From Pararhizobium antarcticum (GTDB lineage Bacteria; Pseudomonadota; Alphaproteobacteria; Rhizobiales; Rhizobiaceae), in contig NZ_LSRP01000074.1 of the NCBI RefSeq assembly GCF_001885585.1, positions 176,095 to 240,094 of the forward strand: 64,000 bases of DNA, in the 5' to 3' direction. Positions 17,907 through 27,870 of this stretch are shown piece by piece. A program made the position numbers and the translations under genes. A model generated the notes under the pieces. It was not told the origin of the DNA and did not search any database. It saw nothing but the letters and a program-made list of their open reading frames with translations. Position 1 is the stretch's first letter, and the number at the start of each line of letters is the position of its first letter.

Positions 17907-20819
17907 TCACGCCCTTTTCATCAACGGAAACCGTTCCTTCAGCAGGCGCTGGATCGATTCGGTGCCGATCGGTGGGCCGAAGAGGAAGCTCTGGCCGAAA
18001 TCGCAGCCCATCTGGGCAAGCTGGATGGCGTCCTCTTCCGATTCGATGCCTTCCGCCACCACCTCCATGTCGAGGTCGCGGGCCATGGTGATGACCGAGC
18101 GCAACAGGATCGAGCGTTTGTCGCTGGGGTCCTTGACCAGTGCCTTGTCGATCTTGATCGTATCGAAGGGGAAGCGCGTCAGGTAGGCGAGCGACGAGTA
18201 TCCGGTGCCGAAATCGTCAAGCGCCAGCTTCAGCCCGGCTGCCTTGAGCTTTTCCAGGACCAGGCGGGCCTGTTCCGGGTTCTCCATGACCACGGATTCG
18301 GTGATCTCGATCCGGATCTTCTGCGGGTCGCAGCGGCTCTTGGTCAGCACCGCGCGGATGTCGTCGTAGAGTTCGTTGTTGAGCAGTTGCGCACTCGACA
18401 GGTTGACCGAAACGAAGATCGGCAGCGCGCCGGTCTGGATCTGCCATTCCGTCAGGTCGCTGGTGGCCTTTTCAAAGGCGAACATGCCCAACTGGTTGAT
18501 CAGTTCGGAGCTTTCGGCGATCGGGATAAACTCGGTCGGCGAGATATTGCCGCGCTTTGGATGGTCCCAGCGCATCAGCGCTTCGAAACCGGCGATCTCG
18601 GCATCGTTCAGCCGCACGATCGGCTGATAGACGAGCGACAGTTCCTTGCGCTCGATCGCCCGGCGCAGATCGCTTTCCAGTTGCAGGCGATCGGTGCCCG
18701 AGGCGCGGAAGGCCGGGCGGAAGGGCTCGACGCGGTTGCCGCCGGCCTTCTTGGCGCGGAACATGGCAAGCTCGGCATCGCCGAGCAGGCCGATGGCATT
18801 CTCCTGCTGGTCGACCCAGGAGACGAGGCCGATCGAGGCCGTCAGGTTGATTTCGTTCTTGCCGAAATTCAGCGGCACCATGATCGCCTTGGATACGGCA
18901 TCGGCAAAGTCGGCGACCTTGGCGGGATCCCGCTCTGACATCAGCACCAGCCCGAAATGGTCGCCCCCAAGGCGCGCGAGCGTATCCTGCGGCTTCATCA
19001 GCCGGCGCAGGCGACGCGTCAGCGCGATCAGGATGTTGTCGCCGGCAGCGATGCCGAATTTTTCGTTCACCTGCCTGTAGCGGTCGATATCGATGGCGAT
19101 GACGGTCGGGCGCACGGAGTTGGAGCCCGGGGCCAGCGACAGGATGGATTGCAGCCTGTCGAGGAAGATCTGCCGGTTCGGCAGGCCGGTCAGATTGTCG
19201 TGCAGCGCATCGTGCAGCAGCCGGTCGATGGAATTCTTCTGTTCGGTGATGTCGACGATCGTTCCGACGCAGCGGATGATTTCGCCGTTCGAGCCAAGCA
19301 CCGGGCGGGCGCGAATGGCCAGCCAGTGATAATGCCCGTCTTCGGCGCGAACCCGGAATTCATGGTTGAGCCGCCCGCGGCGATGTTCGAGCAAGACGTC
19401 AAGCGTTGCGCGAAACCGGTCGCGGTCATCCGGATGCAGGCGCGGCAACCAGTTGCGCGCAGCGCCGTGCATGGTGCCCGGCGACAGGCCAAGCTGGGCC
19501 GAGATGTCGGGAATGGTCACCACCCGGTCGCGCGCCACGTCCCAGTCCCAGACGGTATCGCCGGAGCCGGTCAGCGCCAGCGACTGGCGCTCGAGATCGG
19601 AAAACAGGCCCTGGCTATAGGCGCCGCCGGAAAACGCGTGCTGCATCACCGTGAAGCCGATCAGAAGCACGATCAACACGAGGCCGCCACCCAGCGCCGG
19701 CTGGACGATGTCGTTGGCGAGTTGGCCGGTGACCGTCAGCCAGGCGCCGAACAGCCAGACGAGAATGAGCAGCCAGGCAGGCACGAGCAGGATGGCGCGG
19801 TCATAGCGGTTGAAGCCGAGATAGGCGATGAGCACGATGCCGGCCGTGCCGGTCAGCGCAAAGGACAGGCGCGCAATGCCGGCGGCGATCGCCGGATCGT
19901 AGATCGCCACGCCGAACAGGAGCCCGAGCCCAAGAATCCAGGCGAGCGTCGCATAGGACAAATGCTGGTGCCAGCGGTTGAGGTTGAGATAGGTGAACAG
20001 GAAGATGACGAGGCCGGCCGCCAGAAACACCTCGGTTCCCGCGCGCCATATGCGCTCGTCGCCGGCGGTGATCGCGATCAGCTTCGACAGAAAGCCGAAA
20101 TCGACGCAGATATAGGCAAGCACGGCCCAGGCAAGCGCTGCCGTCGCCGGCAGCATCGAGGTGCCCTTGACGACGAAGAGGATGGTCAGGAACACGGCAA
20201 GCAGGCCGGCAATTCCAAGCACGATGCCACGATAGAGCGTGAACGCATTGACCGTGTCCTTGTAGGCGTCCGGCTCCCAGAGATAGATCTGCGGCAGTTC
20301 GGGCGTCGCCAGCTCGGCAACGAAGGTGATGACGGAGCCGGGGTTGAGCGTGATGCGGAAGACGTCGGCCTCCTCGCTCGGCTGGCGGTCGAGCGCGAAC
20401 CCTTCGGACGGCGTGATCGACAGGATGCGCTGCGAGCCAAGGTCCGGCCAGAACAGCTTGGAATTCACCAGACGGAAATGCGGAGCGACGATGACGCGCT
20501 CGAGCTGCTCTTCCGAAACATTGGCAAGCGCAAACACAGCCCAGTCGCCCTGGTGGTTTTCGGCGCTGGAGCGGACCTCGATGCGCCGCACGATGCCGTC
20601 CGTGCCCGGCGCCGTCGAGACCTGGAAGGCCTCGCCGCGGCCGGTATAGATCTCGGTGGTCGCGGTCAGGTCGAGGGCGGTGTCCTCGCGTGAAATCCTG
20701 ACCGGCTCTGTGGCCAGAACACGACCGGCGCCAAGGGACCAGAAGGCAGCCGTCAAGACAAGCAACAGGACGATGAGCCCTGTGGCTGACGAGTGAAACG
20801 ACCCGCGGGTGAAAGACAT
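17907..20819 (-). CDS. Membrane GGDEF(degenerate)-EAL protein with PAS domain (c-di-GMP phosphodiesterase)
   Basis: A 970-residue membrane signalling protein. Order: N-terminal signal/anchor, periplasmic domain (about 40-190) ending in 7-8 membrane helices (about 195-400), a PAS domain with HPDDRDRF and [20 protein letters not shown] (about 410-540), GGDEF-like domain (about 545-715) and EAL domain (about 725-965). The GGDEF motif reads GGDHF (618-622), so cyclase activity is probably lost. The EAL site is intact (Glu746 in [31 protein letters not shown]), so it should hydrolyse c-di-GMP. Start at 20819 overlaps the GNAT stop by one base; the longer open frame to 20888 runs through that gene. 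Confidence 0.9.
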
Positions 20820-21430
20820 CAGATACTCAAATTCCTGTTTGGCGCCACGTCTCCCGAAAGCAGGGAGAACATCAGGTGATCGCGCCATTGCCCGTTGATT
20901 TTAAGGTATTCCCGCAGGTAGCCTTCCCGCTGAAAACCGGCCTTTTCAAGGAGCCTTATGCTTCTTTGGTTCTCGGGAATACAGGCTGCTTCGATACGGT
21001 GCAACTGAAGGCTTGAAAAGATATAGGGTACGACCAGCTGCACACCCTGCGCCATGTGTCCCTTTCCGGCATAACGCTCGCCCATCCAGTAGCCGATCAT
21101 GCAGCATTGGGCAGCGCCGCGGCGGACATAGCCGATGGTGATGCCGCCCAGAAGCGCCGCATCGGCGCGCGAAAACAAAAACAGCGGCACGGCCTGGCCC
21201 GAGGCAAATTCCTGCTCGTTGCGGATGACGCGGGCGCGAAACGCGCTTTCGCTCATGTCGCCGCTCTGCCAGGTCGGCTCCCAGGGTTCGAGGAAGGTGC
21301 GGCTTTCGCTGCGCAAGGCAAGCCATTGCCGATAGTCCGCCAGGCGGGGCAGGCGCAGCATATGGGTGGCATTGGCAATTTCAACGGGGTCCGGCTGCCG
21401 AGACAGGAACCGAAACACCGACCTTGCCAT
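20819..21430 (-). CDS. GNAT N-acetyltransferase (RimJ-like)
   Basis: A 203-residue acetyl-CoA-dependent transferase of the RimJ/RimL group. Visible are the acetyl-CoA loop region (GYWMGERYAGKGHMAQGVQLV), the IEAACIPENQRSIRLLEKAGFQREGYLREYL helix-strand segment, and a C-terminal beta strand with MFSLL. Probable substrate is a protein N-terminus; not determinable. Its stop overlaps the start of the EAL gene by one base (TGATG), suggesting a two-gene transcript. Confidence 0.9.
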   Translation of the reverse strand: MARSVFRFLSRQPDPVEIANATHMLRLPRLADYRQWLALRSESRTFLEPWEPTWQSGDMSESAFRARVIRNEQEFASGQAVPLFLFSRADAALLGGITIGYVRRGAAQCCMIGYWMGERYAGKGHMAQGVQLVVPYIFSSLQLHRIEAACIPENQRSIRLLEKAGFQREGYLREYLKINGQWRDHLMFSLLSGDVAPNRNLSI

Positions 21431-21506
21431 GAAAGCCTCCGAACCGCTGAATTTAGGGATAGGCGGATGACGGCCAGCGCTTGCCCGCGAGCCGGGATCT
21501 TCGATG

Positions 21507-21533
21507 CGCGCCGGCTTTTGTCAGGCCGGCGCG
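21507..21533 (-). terminator. Hairpin past the M16 peptidase gene
   Basis: Arms CGCGCCGGC and GCCGGCGCG around TTTTGTCAG, lying 19 bp beyond the M16 stop and before the GNAT gene on the same strand. No clear T-run; role as terminator is inferred. Confidence 0.45.
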
Positions 21534-21551
21534 ATCAAAGCAGGCGCCGGC

Positions 21552-22853
21552 TCAGCCATTGGCTGCGCGCGGCTGGATGACCTTGCTGGAAAGCGACGAC
21601 AGAATATCGCCCATCGGGGCCAGTTTATCGACCGGGCCGATGGCCGAAAGCGTCGGCACCGTGTCGAAGAACAGGCGTCCGGCCAGATCGGTCAGGCGTT
21701 CGACGGTAATGCCGGACAGGCGCTCCATCAGTTCCTCGTTGGGGATGGGGCGACCGTAGAGCATCATCTGCCGGGCGATCTGTCCGGCCCGTGCCGCCGG
21801 GCTTTCCTGACCCATCAGCAACTGGGCGCGGATCTGGGCGCGGGCCCGGTCGATTTCCTGCTGCTCGATCTTTTCAGACGATTTGCGCAGTTCGTCGATG
21901 ATCACAGGCATCAGTTCCGGCAGGTTCTCGCCGCCGGTCGCGGCATGAACGCCAAAAATCCCGGTGTCGGAAAAACCCCAGTGGAACGCATAGACGGAAT
22001 AGCAGAGGCCGCGATGCTCGCGCACTTCCTGGAACAGCCGGGACGACATGCCGCCACCGAGAATATTGGCAAGGATCTGCGAGCAGTAGAAGTCGCGGGC
22101 GTGATAGGCCTTGCCCTCGAAGCCGAGCAGGACCTGCGCGTCCATCAGGTCGCGCCCCTCGCGAACGTCGCCGCCCGTGTAATGGGCGGTCTCGGAGACC
22201 GGCGCTGCCGCCGGTGTCTGCGGCAGGCTGGAAAATCTGTCTTCGACCTGTCGCACGAAGCTGTCATGATCGAGTGCGCCGGCGCCGACGACGAACATGC
22301 GGTCGGTGGTGTAGTTGCGCCCGAGATAGCCGCGAATCTGGTCTGGCGTGAAGGAAAGCACCGTCTCCGGCGTGCCGAGGGTCGGTCGGCCGATCGTCTG
22401 GTCGGCAAAGGCGGTTTCGGCAAAGCGGTCGAACACAACGTCGTCAGGCGTGTCGTTTGCGGCGCCGATTTCCTGCAGGATGACGTGTTTCTCGCGCTGC
22501 AGTTCTTCCTCGTCGAAGGAGGATTCCGTCAGGATGTCGGCCAGGATGTCGACGGCAAGCGGCACGTCGCCTTCAAGGATCCGCGCGTAGTACGACGTCG
22601 TTTCCGTCGATGTCGCGGCATTGACCTCGCCGCCGACATTCTCGATCTGCTCGGCAATGTCGCGGGCACTGCGGCGTGCCGTGCCCTTGAATGCCATATG
22701 CTCCAGAAGGTGGGCGATGCCGTGCTCGTTCGCCGTTTCGTTGCGGGAACCGGACTTGATCCACACGCCGAGAGCGACACTCTCGAGATGCGGCATCGTT
22801 TCGGTAACCACCGTCAACCCCGACGCGAGCCGGGTGCATTCAACTTTCATCAT
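21552..22853 (-). CDS. M16 family zinc peptidase (mitochondrial processing peptidase-like)
   Basis: A 433-residue pitrilysin-type peptidase. The inverted zinc motif HLLEHMAFKGT (HxxEH) is present near residue 45, with the distal Glu in the VNAATSTETTSYYA region. The C-terminal half is the inactive second lobe, as in processing peptidases. Start is ATG at 22853 (a second ATG follows directly); the open frame continues upstream into thrC but that is the overlap of frames. It lies 16 bp after thrC on the same strand, a conserved rhizobial pair. Confidence 0.93.
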   Translation of the reverse strand: MMKVECTRLASGLTVVTETMPHLESVALGVWIKSGSRNETANEHGIAHLLEHMAFKGTARRSARDIAEQIENVGGEVNAATSTETTSYYARILEGDVPLAVDILADILTESSFDEEELQREKHVILQEIGAANDTPDDVVFDRFAETAFADQTIGRPTLGTPETVLSFTPDQIRGYLGRNYTTDRMFVVGAGALDHDSFVRQVEDRFSSLPQTPAAAPVSETAHYTGGDVREGRDLMDAQVLLGFEGKAYHARDFYCSQILANILGGGMSSRLFQEVREHRGLCYSVYAFHWGFSDTGIFGVHAATGGENLPELMPVIIDELRKSSEKIEQQEIDRARAQIRAQLLMGQESPAARAGQIARQMMLYGRPIPNEELMERLSGITVERLTDLAGRLFFDTVPTLSAIGPVDKLAPMGDILSSLSSKVIQPRAANG

Positions 22854-22869
22854 CCGTCTTTCTGCGGTC

Positions 22870-24267
22870 TTATTTCCGGATGCGCGCATGTGCGTTGATA
22901 AAGGTTTCAACGGCTTCAAGCTCGGGTTCCAGAATGTCGAACCGCTCCTCCCTATCCATAAGATCAGCAAGCCACGTTGGAAGCGCCGGGTCAATACCAC
23001 TGGCTGATTTTACCGCAGCCGGGAATTTTGCCGGGTGGGCCGTGGCCAGCGTCACCATGGGTGATGTCGGCTTTTCGTGTTTCGCGGCAACAAACACGCC
23101 AATTGCCGTGTGCGGGTCGAGCAGATAGCCGGTCTCGTCGAGCGTCCTGCGGATCGTCGCCGCGACGTCCTTCTCGGAAGCACGGCCGGCCCGGAACTCG
23201 CGGCGGATCGCCTTCAGCGCGGTTTCGCCCAGTTCGAATGCGCCCGACTGCTTCAGGCTCTCCATGGCAGCGCGCACCTTGGAGGCATCGCGGCCATTGG
23301 CCTCGAACAGCAAGCGCTCGAAATTCGACGAGATCTGGATGTCCATCGATGGCGAGGTCGTTGCCTTGACGCCGCGCATTTCATAGCGCCCGGTCTTCAA
23401 CGCACGCGCCAGAATGTCGTTCTCATTGGTGGCGACCACCAGCCGGTCGATCGGCAGGCCCATTTTCTTGGCGACGTAACCGGCGAAAATATCGCCGAAA
23501 TTGCCGGTGGGCACTGTAAACGAGACCTTGCGGTCGGGCGCACCCAGCGCCAGGGCCGTCGTGAAATAATAGACGATCTGGGCCATGATCCGCGCCCAGT
23601 TGATCGAGTTGACGCCGGAAAGCGCCACGCTGTCGCGGAACGGCACGTCGTTGAACATGGCCTTGACGAGGTTCTGGCAGTCGTCGAAATTGCCGTTCAA
23701 CGCCACGGCATGCACATTGCTTGCCGTCGACGTGGTCATCTGGTGCTGCTGCACCGGCGAGACCTTGCCATGCGGAAAGAAGATGAAGATGTCGGTGCGG
23801 TCGCGCCCGGCAAAGGCGTCGATCGCGGCGCCGCCCGTGTCGCCAGACGTGGCGCCGACGATGGTTGCCCGTTCGCCGCGCTCGGCCAGCACATGGTCCA
23901 TGAGGCGCGCCAGAAGCTGCATGGCGACGTCCTTGAAGGCGAGCGTCGAGCCGTGGAACAACTCCATGATGAAGGCGTTCGGGCCGCTCTGCACCAAGGG
24001 TGCGATGGCCGGATGGCGGAAGGTGGCATAAGCCTCGTCGATCATCGCCCGAAACGTCGATGCCGGGATCTCGTCGCCGACAAAGGGCGAAAGCACCGTG
24101 AACGCGATGTCCTGGTAGGATTTTCCGCGCAGGCCACGGATGTCTTTCTTCGAGAGCGTCGGCCATGTCTCCGGCACATAAAGCCCGCCATCGCGGCCGA
24201 GACCGGCCAGAAGCGCATCGCAGAAGCCGATAGAGGGGGCCTGGCCCCGCGTCGAGACATACTTCAC
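22870..24267 (-). CDS. thrC: Threonine synthase
   Basis: PLP-dependent last step of threonine synthesis. The 465-residue protein starts VKYVSTRGQAPS, the typical rhizobial form, and has STLAFKDVAMQ with the PLP lysine, SGDTGGAAIDAF and the PTGNFGDIFAGYVAKKMG phosphate-binding loop. The GTG at 24267 is chosen because AAGG lies 9 bases upstream and it matches the family N-terminus; an ATG at 24276 is directly against that ribosome site. Its pathway partner thrB is at 7306. Confidence 0.94.
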   Translation of the reverse strand: MKYVSTRGQAPSIGFCDALLAGLGRDGGLYVPETWPTLSKKDIRGLRGKSYQDIAFTVLSPFVGDEIPASTFRAMIDEAYATFRHPAIAPLVQSGPNAFIMELFHGSTLAFKDVAMQLLARLMDHVLAERGERATIVGATSGDTGGAAIDAFAGRDRTDIFIFFPHGKVSPVQQHQMTTSTASNVHAVALNGNFDDCQNLVKAMFNDVPFRDSVALSGVNSINWARIMAQIVYYFTTALALGAPDRKVSFTVPTGNFGDIFAGYVAKKMGLPIDRLVVATNENDILARALKTGRYEMRGVKATTSPSMDIQISSNFERLLFEANGRDASKVRAAMESLKQSGAFELGETALKAIRREFRAGRASEKDVAATIRRTLDETGYLLDPHTAIGVFVAAKHEKPTSPMVTLATAHPAKFPAAVKSASGIDPALPTWLADLMDREERFDILEPELEAVETFINAHARIRK

Positions 24268-24276
24268 GTTAAGCAT

Positions 24277-24632
24277 CCTTCGTCATGCGTTCGTTGCCGC
24301 CTTCGCGACCCTGATGTCGGCCAGACCCTAGTCCAGCCTGTTTGCGAACATGGTTCTTTTTGCGTCAGTCCTTGGCAAAGCCGAAAAATTCCCTGCCTGT
24401 CGCCGTGGCACGGGCTCCGGCAGGGGCCTGCCGCCGTGTGCATCGGACAATGCTGAAATTTTGGTCGCCGCCGCACAGACTCCAATCGATTTTTCAATGC
24501 GCCGCTGCTATAGACCATCGCCAAGGGTCTTGAAAGACAAAAGGCACCGGCGCATCGGGCGGAAAAAAGTCGCAGTTTGCGGCTGAGGGTAGGCCAGGTG
24601 CAGTCAAGGGCGAAAGCAGAGGGTCACGTCAC
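24277..24632. other. Divergent intergenic region, thrC/lipoprotein
   Basis: A 356-bp gap between diverging genes. No open frame or RNA gene is convincing. TGCTATAGACC near 24505-24515 is a possible -10 element, and there are several GC-rich short inverted repeats (for example around GGCAGGGGCCTGCC at 24418-24431). Probably holds the promoters of both genes. Confidence 0.4.
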
Positions 24633-25175
24633 GTGTTTGGTAAAGTTTCCAGCCGTCTTCTCGGAATTTCACTTCTTGCGCTCGTCGCGGGCTGCAACAA
24701 AACGGATACGGGCGGCGCCATCGATGCCGGCGCCAACGCGGTGGCACCGACGCCCGCGGTGATCCAGGGCACCTGCCCGCAGATCTTCCTGCGCGAGGGC
24801 ACTTCCACCTATCGCACCTATGCGAAGGGCGCCAAGGATGATCCGACGCAGATCATCTACCAGGCCTCGCTTGCCGATACGACGCGACAGTGCGTGCAGA
24901 GCGAGACGACGCTGACCGTCAACATCGCCGTGCAGGGCCGGGTGATTTCCGGGCCGGCGGGCGGCTCGGGCACGGTCAACCTGCCGATCCGCGTCGCTGC
25001 CAGCGATGGCGAAAAAACGCTCTATTCGGAACTGACGCAGTTTCCGGTCGATATTCCCGCAGAGGGCACGGCGCAATTCGTGTTTAGCAAGAGTGCGGTG
25101 CTGCCGGGCGGCTCGGGCGATTTCGCCAAGCTCTATATCGGCTTCGACGAAGGCCCGCCGTCAAAGAAGAAGTAA
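24633..25175 (+). CDS. Exported lipoprotein, function unknown
   Basis: A 180-residue protein with a lipobox (LLALVAGCNKTD, Cys about residue 21). Beyond it lies an Ala/Gly-rich linker, then a beta-rich domain with a pair of later cysteines (GTCPQIFL, TRQCVQSE) and VAASDGEKTLYSEL. It resembles short rhizobial lipoproteins with a conserved Tyr-Arg segment; no function is known. The start is GTG at 24633. It lies alone in a divergent promoter region opposite thrC. Confidence 0.75.
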   Translation: MFGKVSSRLLGISLLALVAGCNKTDTGGAIDAGANAVAPTPAVIQGTCPQIFLREGTSTYRTYAKGAKDDPTQIIYQASLADTTRQCVQSETTLTVNIAVQGRVISGPAGGSGTVNLPIRVAASDGEKTLYSELTQFPVDIPAEGTAQFVFSKSAVLPGGSGDFAKLYIGFDEGPPSKKK

Positions 25176-25225
25176 CCGGAGACTGAAGGACCGGACGGTC
25201 CGGGTCGGGATGCGGAGCCGCAGCC

Positions 25226-25687
25226 ATGGGCGCTTTCGAACAGGCCGTCGGCAGGCAGATCGCCGCCAAGCTGAAAGCCGACGGGTTTGCGCGGCGCGGG
25301 CAGAGCTTTAACCGGCGCCGCGGCTGTGAAATCCAGGTGATCTCCCTGCAGCGGTCGCGCAACAATACCGCGCTTCGGGCGCGCTACACCGTCAATATCG
25401 GCGTGACCCCGGACCTTGGTGCGCCTGACGCCTGGGTCGAGGCCAGCGCCTGCCGTTGGCGAATGCGCATCGGCATGCTGCGCCCCGAACGGCAGGACCA
25501 TTGGTACGATTATCGTCCGGATGATCCGGAAAACCTCGACGCGGCGATCGCTGAAACCCTTGCAGACATAGAGGCCTATGCTCTGCCCTGCCTTTCCGAA
25601 ACAAGATTTCCGTCGCTGGCGACGCGCACGACCGTTCGCGTCTGGCAGATCGTCAGGGTGCTTCTGCGCCGTCTGGGATATCTGTAG
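25226..25687 (+). CDS. DUF4304 domain protein
   Basis: A 153-residue cytoplasmic protein with the DUF4304 signature DGFARRGQSFNRRRGCEIQVISLQRSR and VNIGV. The family often occurs with polymorphic toxin immunity or as stand-alone proteins of unknown role. Here no toxin gene is adjacent. It follows the lipoprotein gene by 50 bp on the same strand. Confidence 0.7.
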   Translation: MGAFEQAVGRQIAAKLKADGFARRGQSFNRRRGCEIQVISLQRSRNNTALRARYTVNIGVTPDLGAPDAWVEASACRWRMRIGMLRPERQDHWYDYRPDDPENLDAAIAETLADIEAYALPCLSETRFPSLATRTTVRVWQIVRVLLRRLGYL

Positions 25688-25792
25688 GGAGCGCGCCTGC
25701 GCTACCCCGGATCCTTTCGCGTTGCGGACTGCGGCGTGTCGACGTTCACCGATCGAACGGCCAGTGAACGTCCTTCACGCGCACAACGACCT

Positions 25793-26488
25793 TCAGGCCG
25801 TCAGTTCTTCCGACCATTGCGAAAGTGCGGCGATGACGCCGGGAAACGCGCTCATCCGCGAAATCACCGTCTCGGCGCCGGCTTCGGTCAGTTTGTCGGC
25901 ATGGGACGGATAGCTGTGGGCGCCGCCGGTAAAGCCGACGACGCGCATGCCGGCCGCGCGGGCGGCATGGATGCCGTGGACTGAATCCTCGATCACCAGA
26001 ACGCGCGAGGGATCGACGCCGAACTGCTTGGCGCCATGCAGGAAGATGTCCGGCTTCGGCTTGACGCGGTCAGGCCCGAGATCGCGGGCGGAATAGATAT
26101 GCGCGCCGAAATGCGTCTTGATGCCGACCTTGCCGAGCATCATCGACAGCCGTTCCGAGGTGGAGTTGGAGCAGATGCCGTGCGGCAGCTTGATCTGCGC
26201 CAGCATCGGCTGCACGCCCTCGACGATCTTCAGGTCGTTTGCCAGACGCTGGTCGAGAATGGTGTCGACCTTGGTCAGCAGCGCGGCCGAAAGCGGAATG
26301 TCCGCTTCCTTTTCGATCGCCAGCAGCGTGTGGTGCCATGTCAGGCCGGCAAAGCGTTCACCCATCTCCTCGCTGCTGATCGGATAACCGGATTCCGTCA
26401 GCAGGTCCGCCTGAACTTCGGCGGCGATGATTTCGGAATCGACCAGAACGCCGTCGCAGTCGAAGAGAATGAGGTCGATGCTGGTCAT
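25793..26488 (-). CDS. HAD-superfamily hydrolase (beta-phosphoglucomutase/phosphatase-like)
   Basis: A 231-residue HAD hydrolase. Motif I is FDCDGVLVDSE, motif II the ICSNST strand, motif III Lys in VKPKPDIF, and motif IV VIEDSVHG. The cap lies between motif I and II. This is the YcjU/GS1-like phosphatase group; substrate unknown. On the minus strand, in a run of mixed-strand genes. Confidence 0.88.
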   Translation of the reverse strand: MTSIDLILFDCDGVLVDSEIIAAEVQADLLTESGYPISSEEMGERFAGLTWHHTLLAIEKEADIPLSAALLTKVDTILDQRLANDLKIVEGVQPMLAQIKLPHGICSNSTSERLSMMLGKVGIKTHFGAHIYSARDLGPDRVKPKPDIFLHGAKQFGVDPSRVLVIEDSVHGIHAARAAGMRVVGFTGGAHSYPSHADKLTEAGAETVISRMSAFPGVIAALSQWSEELTA

Positions 26489-26694
26489 GCCTGTGGATTC
26501 CTTTGGGACGATTGTTGTTCGAGGATGGCCGCGATGTACACGATGACGGCTGAAACCTCAACCGCCAACACCGGGTGGCTGCCATGCGCTGCGGAGCGAT
26601 GGGCGCTCGACTTCCGCGCCGGCACCCGGCAAAAGGAGAGCGGCTTTGCCTTTGCTTGGTCTCCGGCGAACAGCCTCAAGAGGATTATCCGATC

Positions 26695-27138
26695 GTGACC
26701 GTTCGCCTGCGCGCCCATCATCTTCTCTGCATGCTGACCTTCATCGGCAAGGGGTATACGCCGGAGTTCACGCAAAACTACCGACGCATCGCCGCGCGGC
26801 TTTCGGCCGGGGAACCGATGCACCTGGTCAGCGGACCGGACGATATCTGCGCGCCGCTCGCCGGTCTCGCCGACACTCACTGTCTGCGCGACAGCGTGAC
26901 GGAGCGCGATGAAAAGGCGGCGAGGGCGGTTTCGCTGCTGTTGAACCGGCCGGTTGTCGACGGCAGCGTGATCCTTCCCGATGCCGATTTTCTCGAGCGC
27001 ATGCGACAGGCGTTTCAGACCGGCGAGATCCGCACCGGCTGCGCGGGCTGCGAATGGTCGCCGCTCTGCAGCGATATCGCGCAACAGGGTTTTCCGGAGG
27101 TTCTGGTGACGTCAGGCGGGCGGACCGAACAGGGCTGA
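26695..27138 (+). CDS. DUF1284 protein, Cys-rich (possible Fe-S)
   Basis: A 147-residue protein with the family motif VRLRAHHLLCML at the start and GCAGCEWSPLC near the end; four to five conserved cysteines suggest a metal or Fe-S site. Function is not established. The GTG at 26695 is preferred to the open-frame start at 26575 because AGAGGA stands 10 bases upstream and it gives the family N-terminus. The last 27 bp overlap the 3' end of the ArsR gene in convergent orientation. Confidence 0.75.
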   Translation: MTVRLRAHHLLCMLTFIGKGYTPEFTQNYRRIAARLSAGEPMHLVSGPDDICAPLAGLADTHCLRDSVTERDEKAARAVSLLLNRPVVDGSVILPDADFLERMRQAFQTGEIRTGCAGCEWSPLCSDIAQQGFPEVLVTSGGRTEQG

Positions 27139-27798
27139 AAACGCCGTCTCGCCGCCGGCCGTGAAATGCACGGCACGGCTGTCGGGAAGCCGCCGGGCCC
27201 AGCCCTTTTCGAGGAACATCGACAACAGCGCCTCGCCGAGCGAACCGGCAAGATGCGAGCGCCGTTCGCTCCAGTCGAGGCAGGTGCGGCAGACCGGCCG
27301 GCGCTGTCTGGCGAGGGCGGCAAGGTCGATGCCGAGCGCAGCCATCCGCTGATGGGCGGCAGCAGTCAGCATGAGGTCGTCGCCGGTCCCCGCGATCACT
27401 TCCTCGGCCACGAAGCTGTCGAGCATGCGCACGCCGTAATCGCCGGCCAGGTGATTGTAGCAGACCCGCGCCTTGCGCAGCGCCGGATCCTTCGGCCCTG
27501 TCCGGTGGCGGGTAAAGCCGCGGCTTGCGGCAAAGCCCATCAGGCTTTCCAGCAGGAGCCCGACATCGTCATCCGACAGCGCGAAATAGCGGTGCCGACC
27601 CTGCTTGCGCTGGCCGATCAGCCCGCCGGCCTCGAGTTTCGAGAGATGCGAGCTTGCGGTCTGCAGCGTCACGCCCGCCGTCCCCGCAAGTTCGGTCGCC
27701 GTCAATGCCTTGCCGCTCATCAGGGCGGTCAGCATGTTAGCGCGGGCGGGGTCGCCGATCAGGGCCCCGATCTGGGCAATGTCAGGTCCTTCTTTCAT
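27112..27798 (-). CDS. ArsR-family transcriptional regulator with C-terminal extension
   Basis: A 228-residue regulator: N-terminal winged helix (about residues 5-85) with the recognition helix in GVTLQTASSHLSKLEAGGLI and the wing KQGRHRYFALS, then a long extension (about 90-228) with VCYNHLAGDYGVRMLDSFV and a CRTCLDWSERR cysteine pair. The metal site of classic SmtB is not obvious. Divergent from a NIPSNAP-monooxygenase pair, 72 bp away, which it probably controls. Its 3' end overlaps DUF1284 by 27 bp. Confidence 0.85.
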   Translation of the reverse strand: MKEGPDIAQIGALIGDPARANMLTALMSGKALTATELAGTAGVTLQTASSHLSKLEAGGLIGQRKQGRHRYFALSDDDVGLLLESLMGFAASRGFTRHRTGPKDPALRKARVCYNHLAGDYGVRMLDSFVAEEVIAGTGDDLMLTAAAHQRMAALGIDLAALARQRRPVCRTCLDWSERRSHLAGSLGEALLSMFLEKGWARRLPDSRAVHFTAGGETAFSALFGPPA

Positions 27799-27804
27799 AC
27801 TTCG

Positions 27805-27820
27805 ATGCTAACCGAAGCAT
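27805..27820. promoter_or_regulatory. Imperfect palindrome in the arsR/NIPSNAP gap
   Basis: ATGCTAACCGAAGCAT, with 5-bp arms ATGCT/AGCAT, sits 7 bp upstream of the ArsR start codon and 51 bp before the divergent NIPSNAP gene. It is placed to serve as the autoregulatory ArsR operator. Inference from position and symmetry only. Confidence 0.4.
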
Positions 27821-27870
27821 GGAGCGCATTCAAGATGGCAAAAGCAATCATCGAAACCAAGGAGACCCCG

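Noticed and set aside
18957..20693. 578-codon plus-strand open frame over the EAL gene
   Set aside because: Shadow of the GGDEF-EAL gene; low-complexity Arg/Gly/Ala with no motif.
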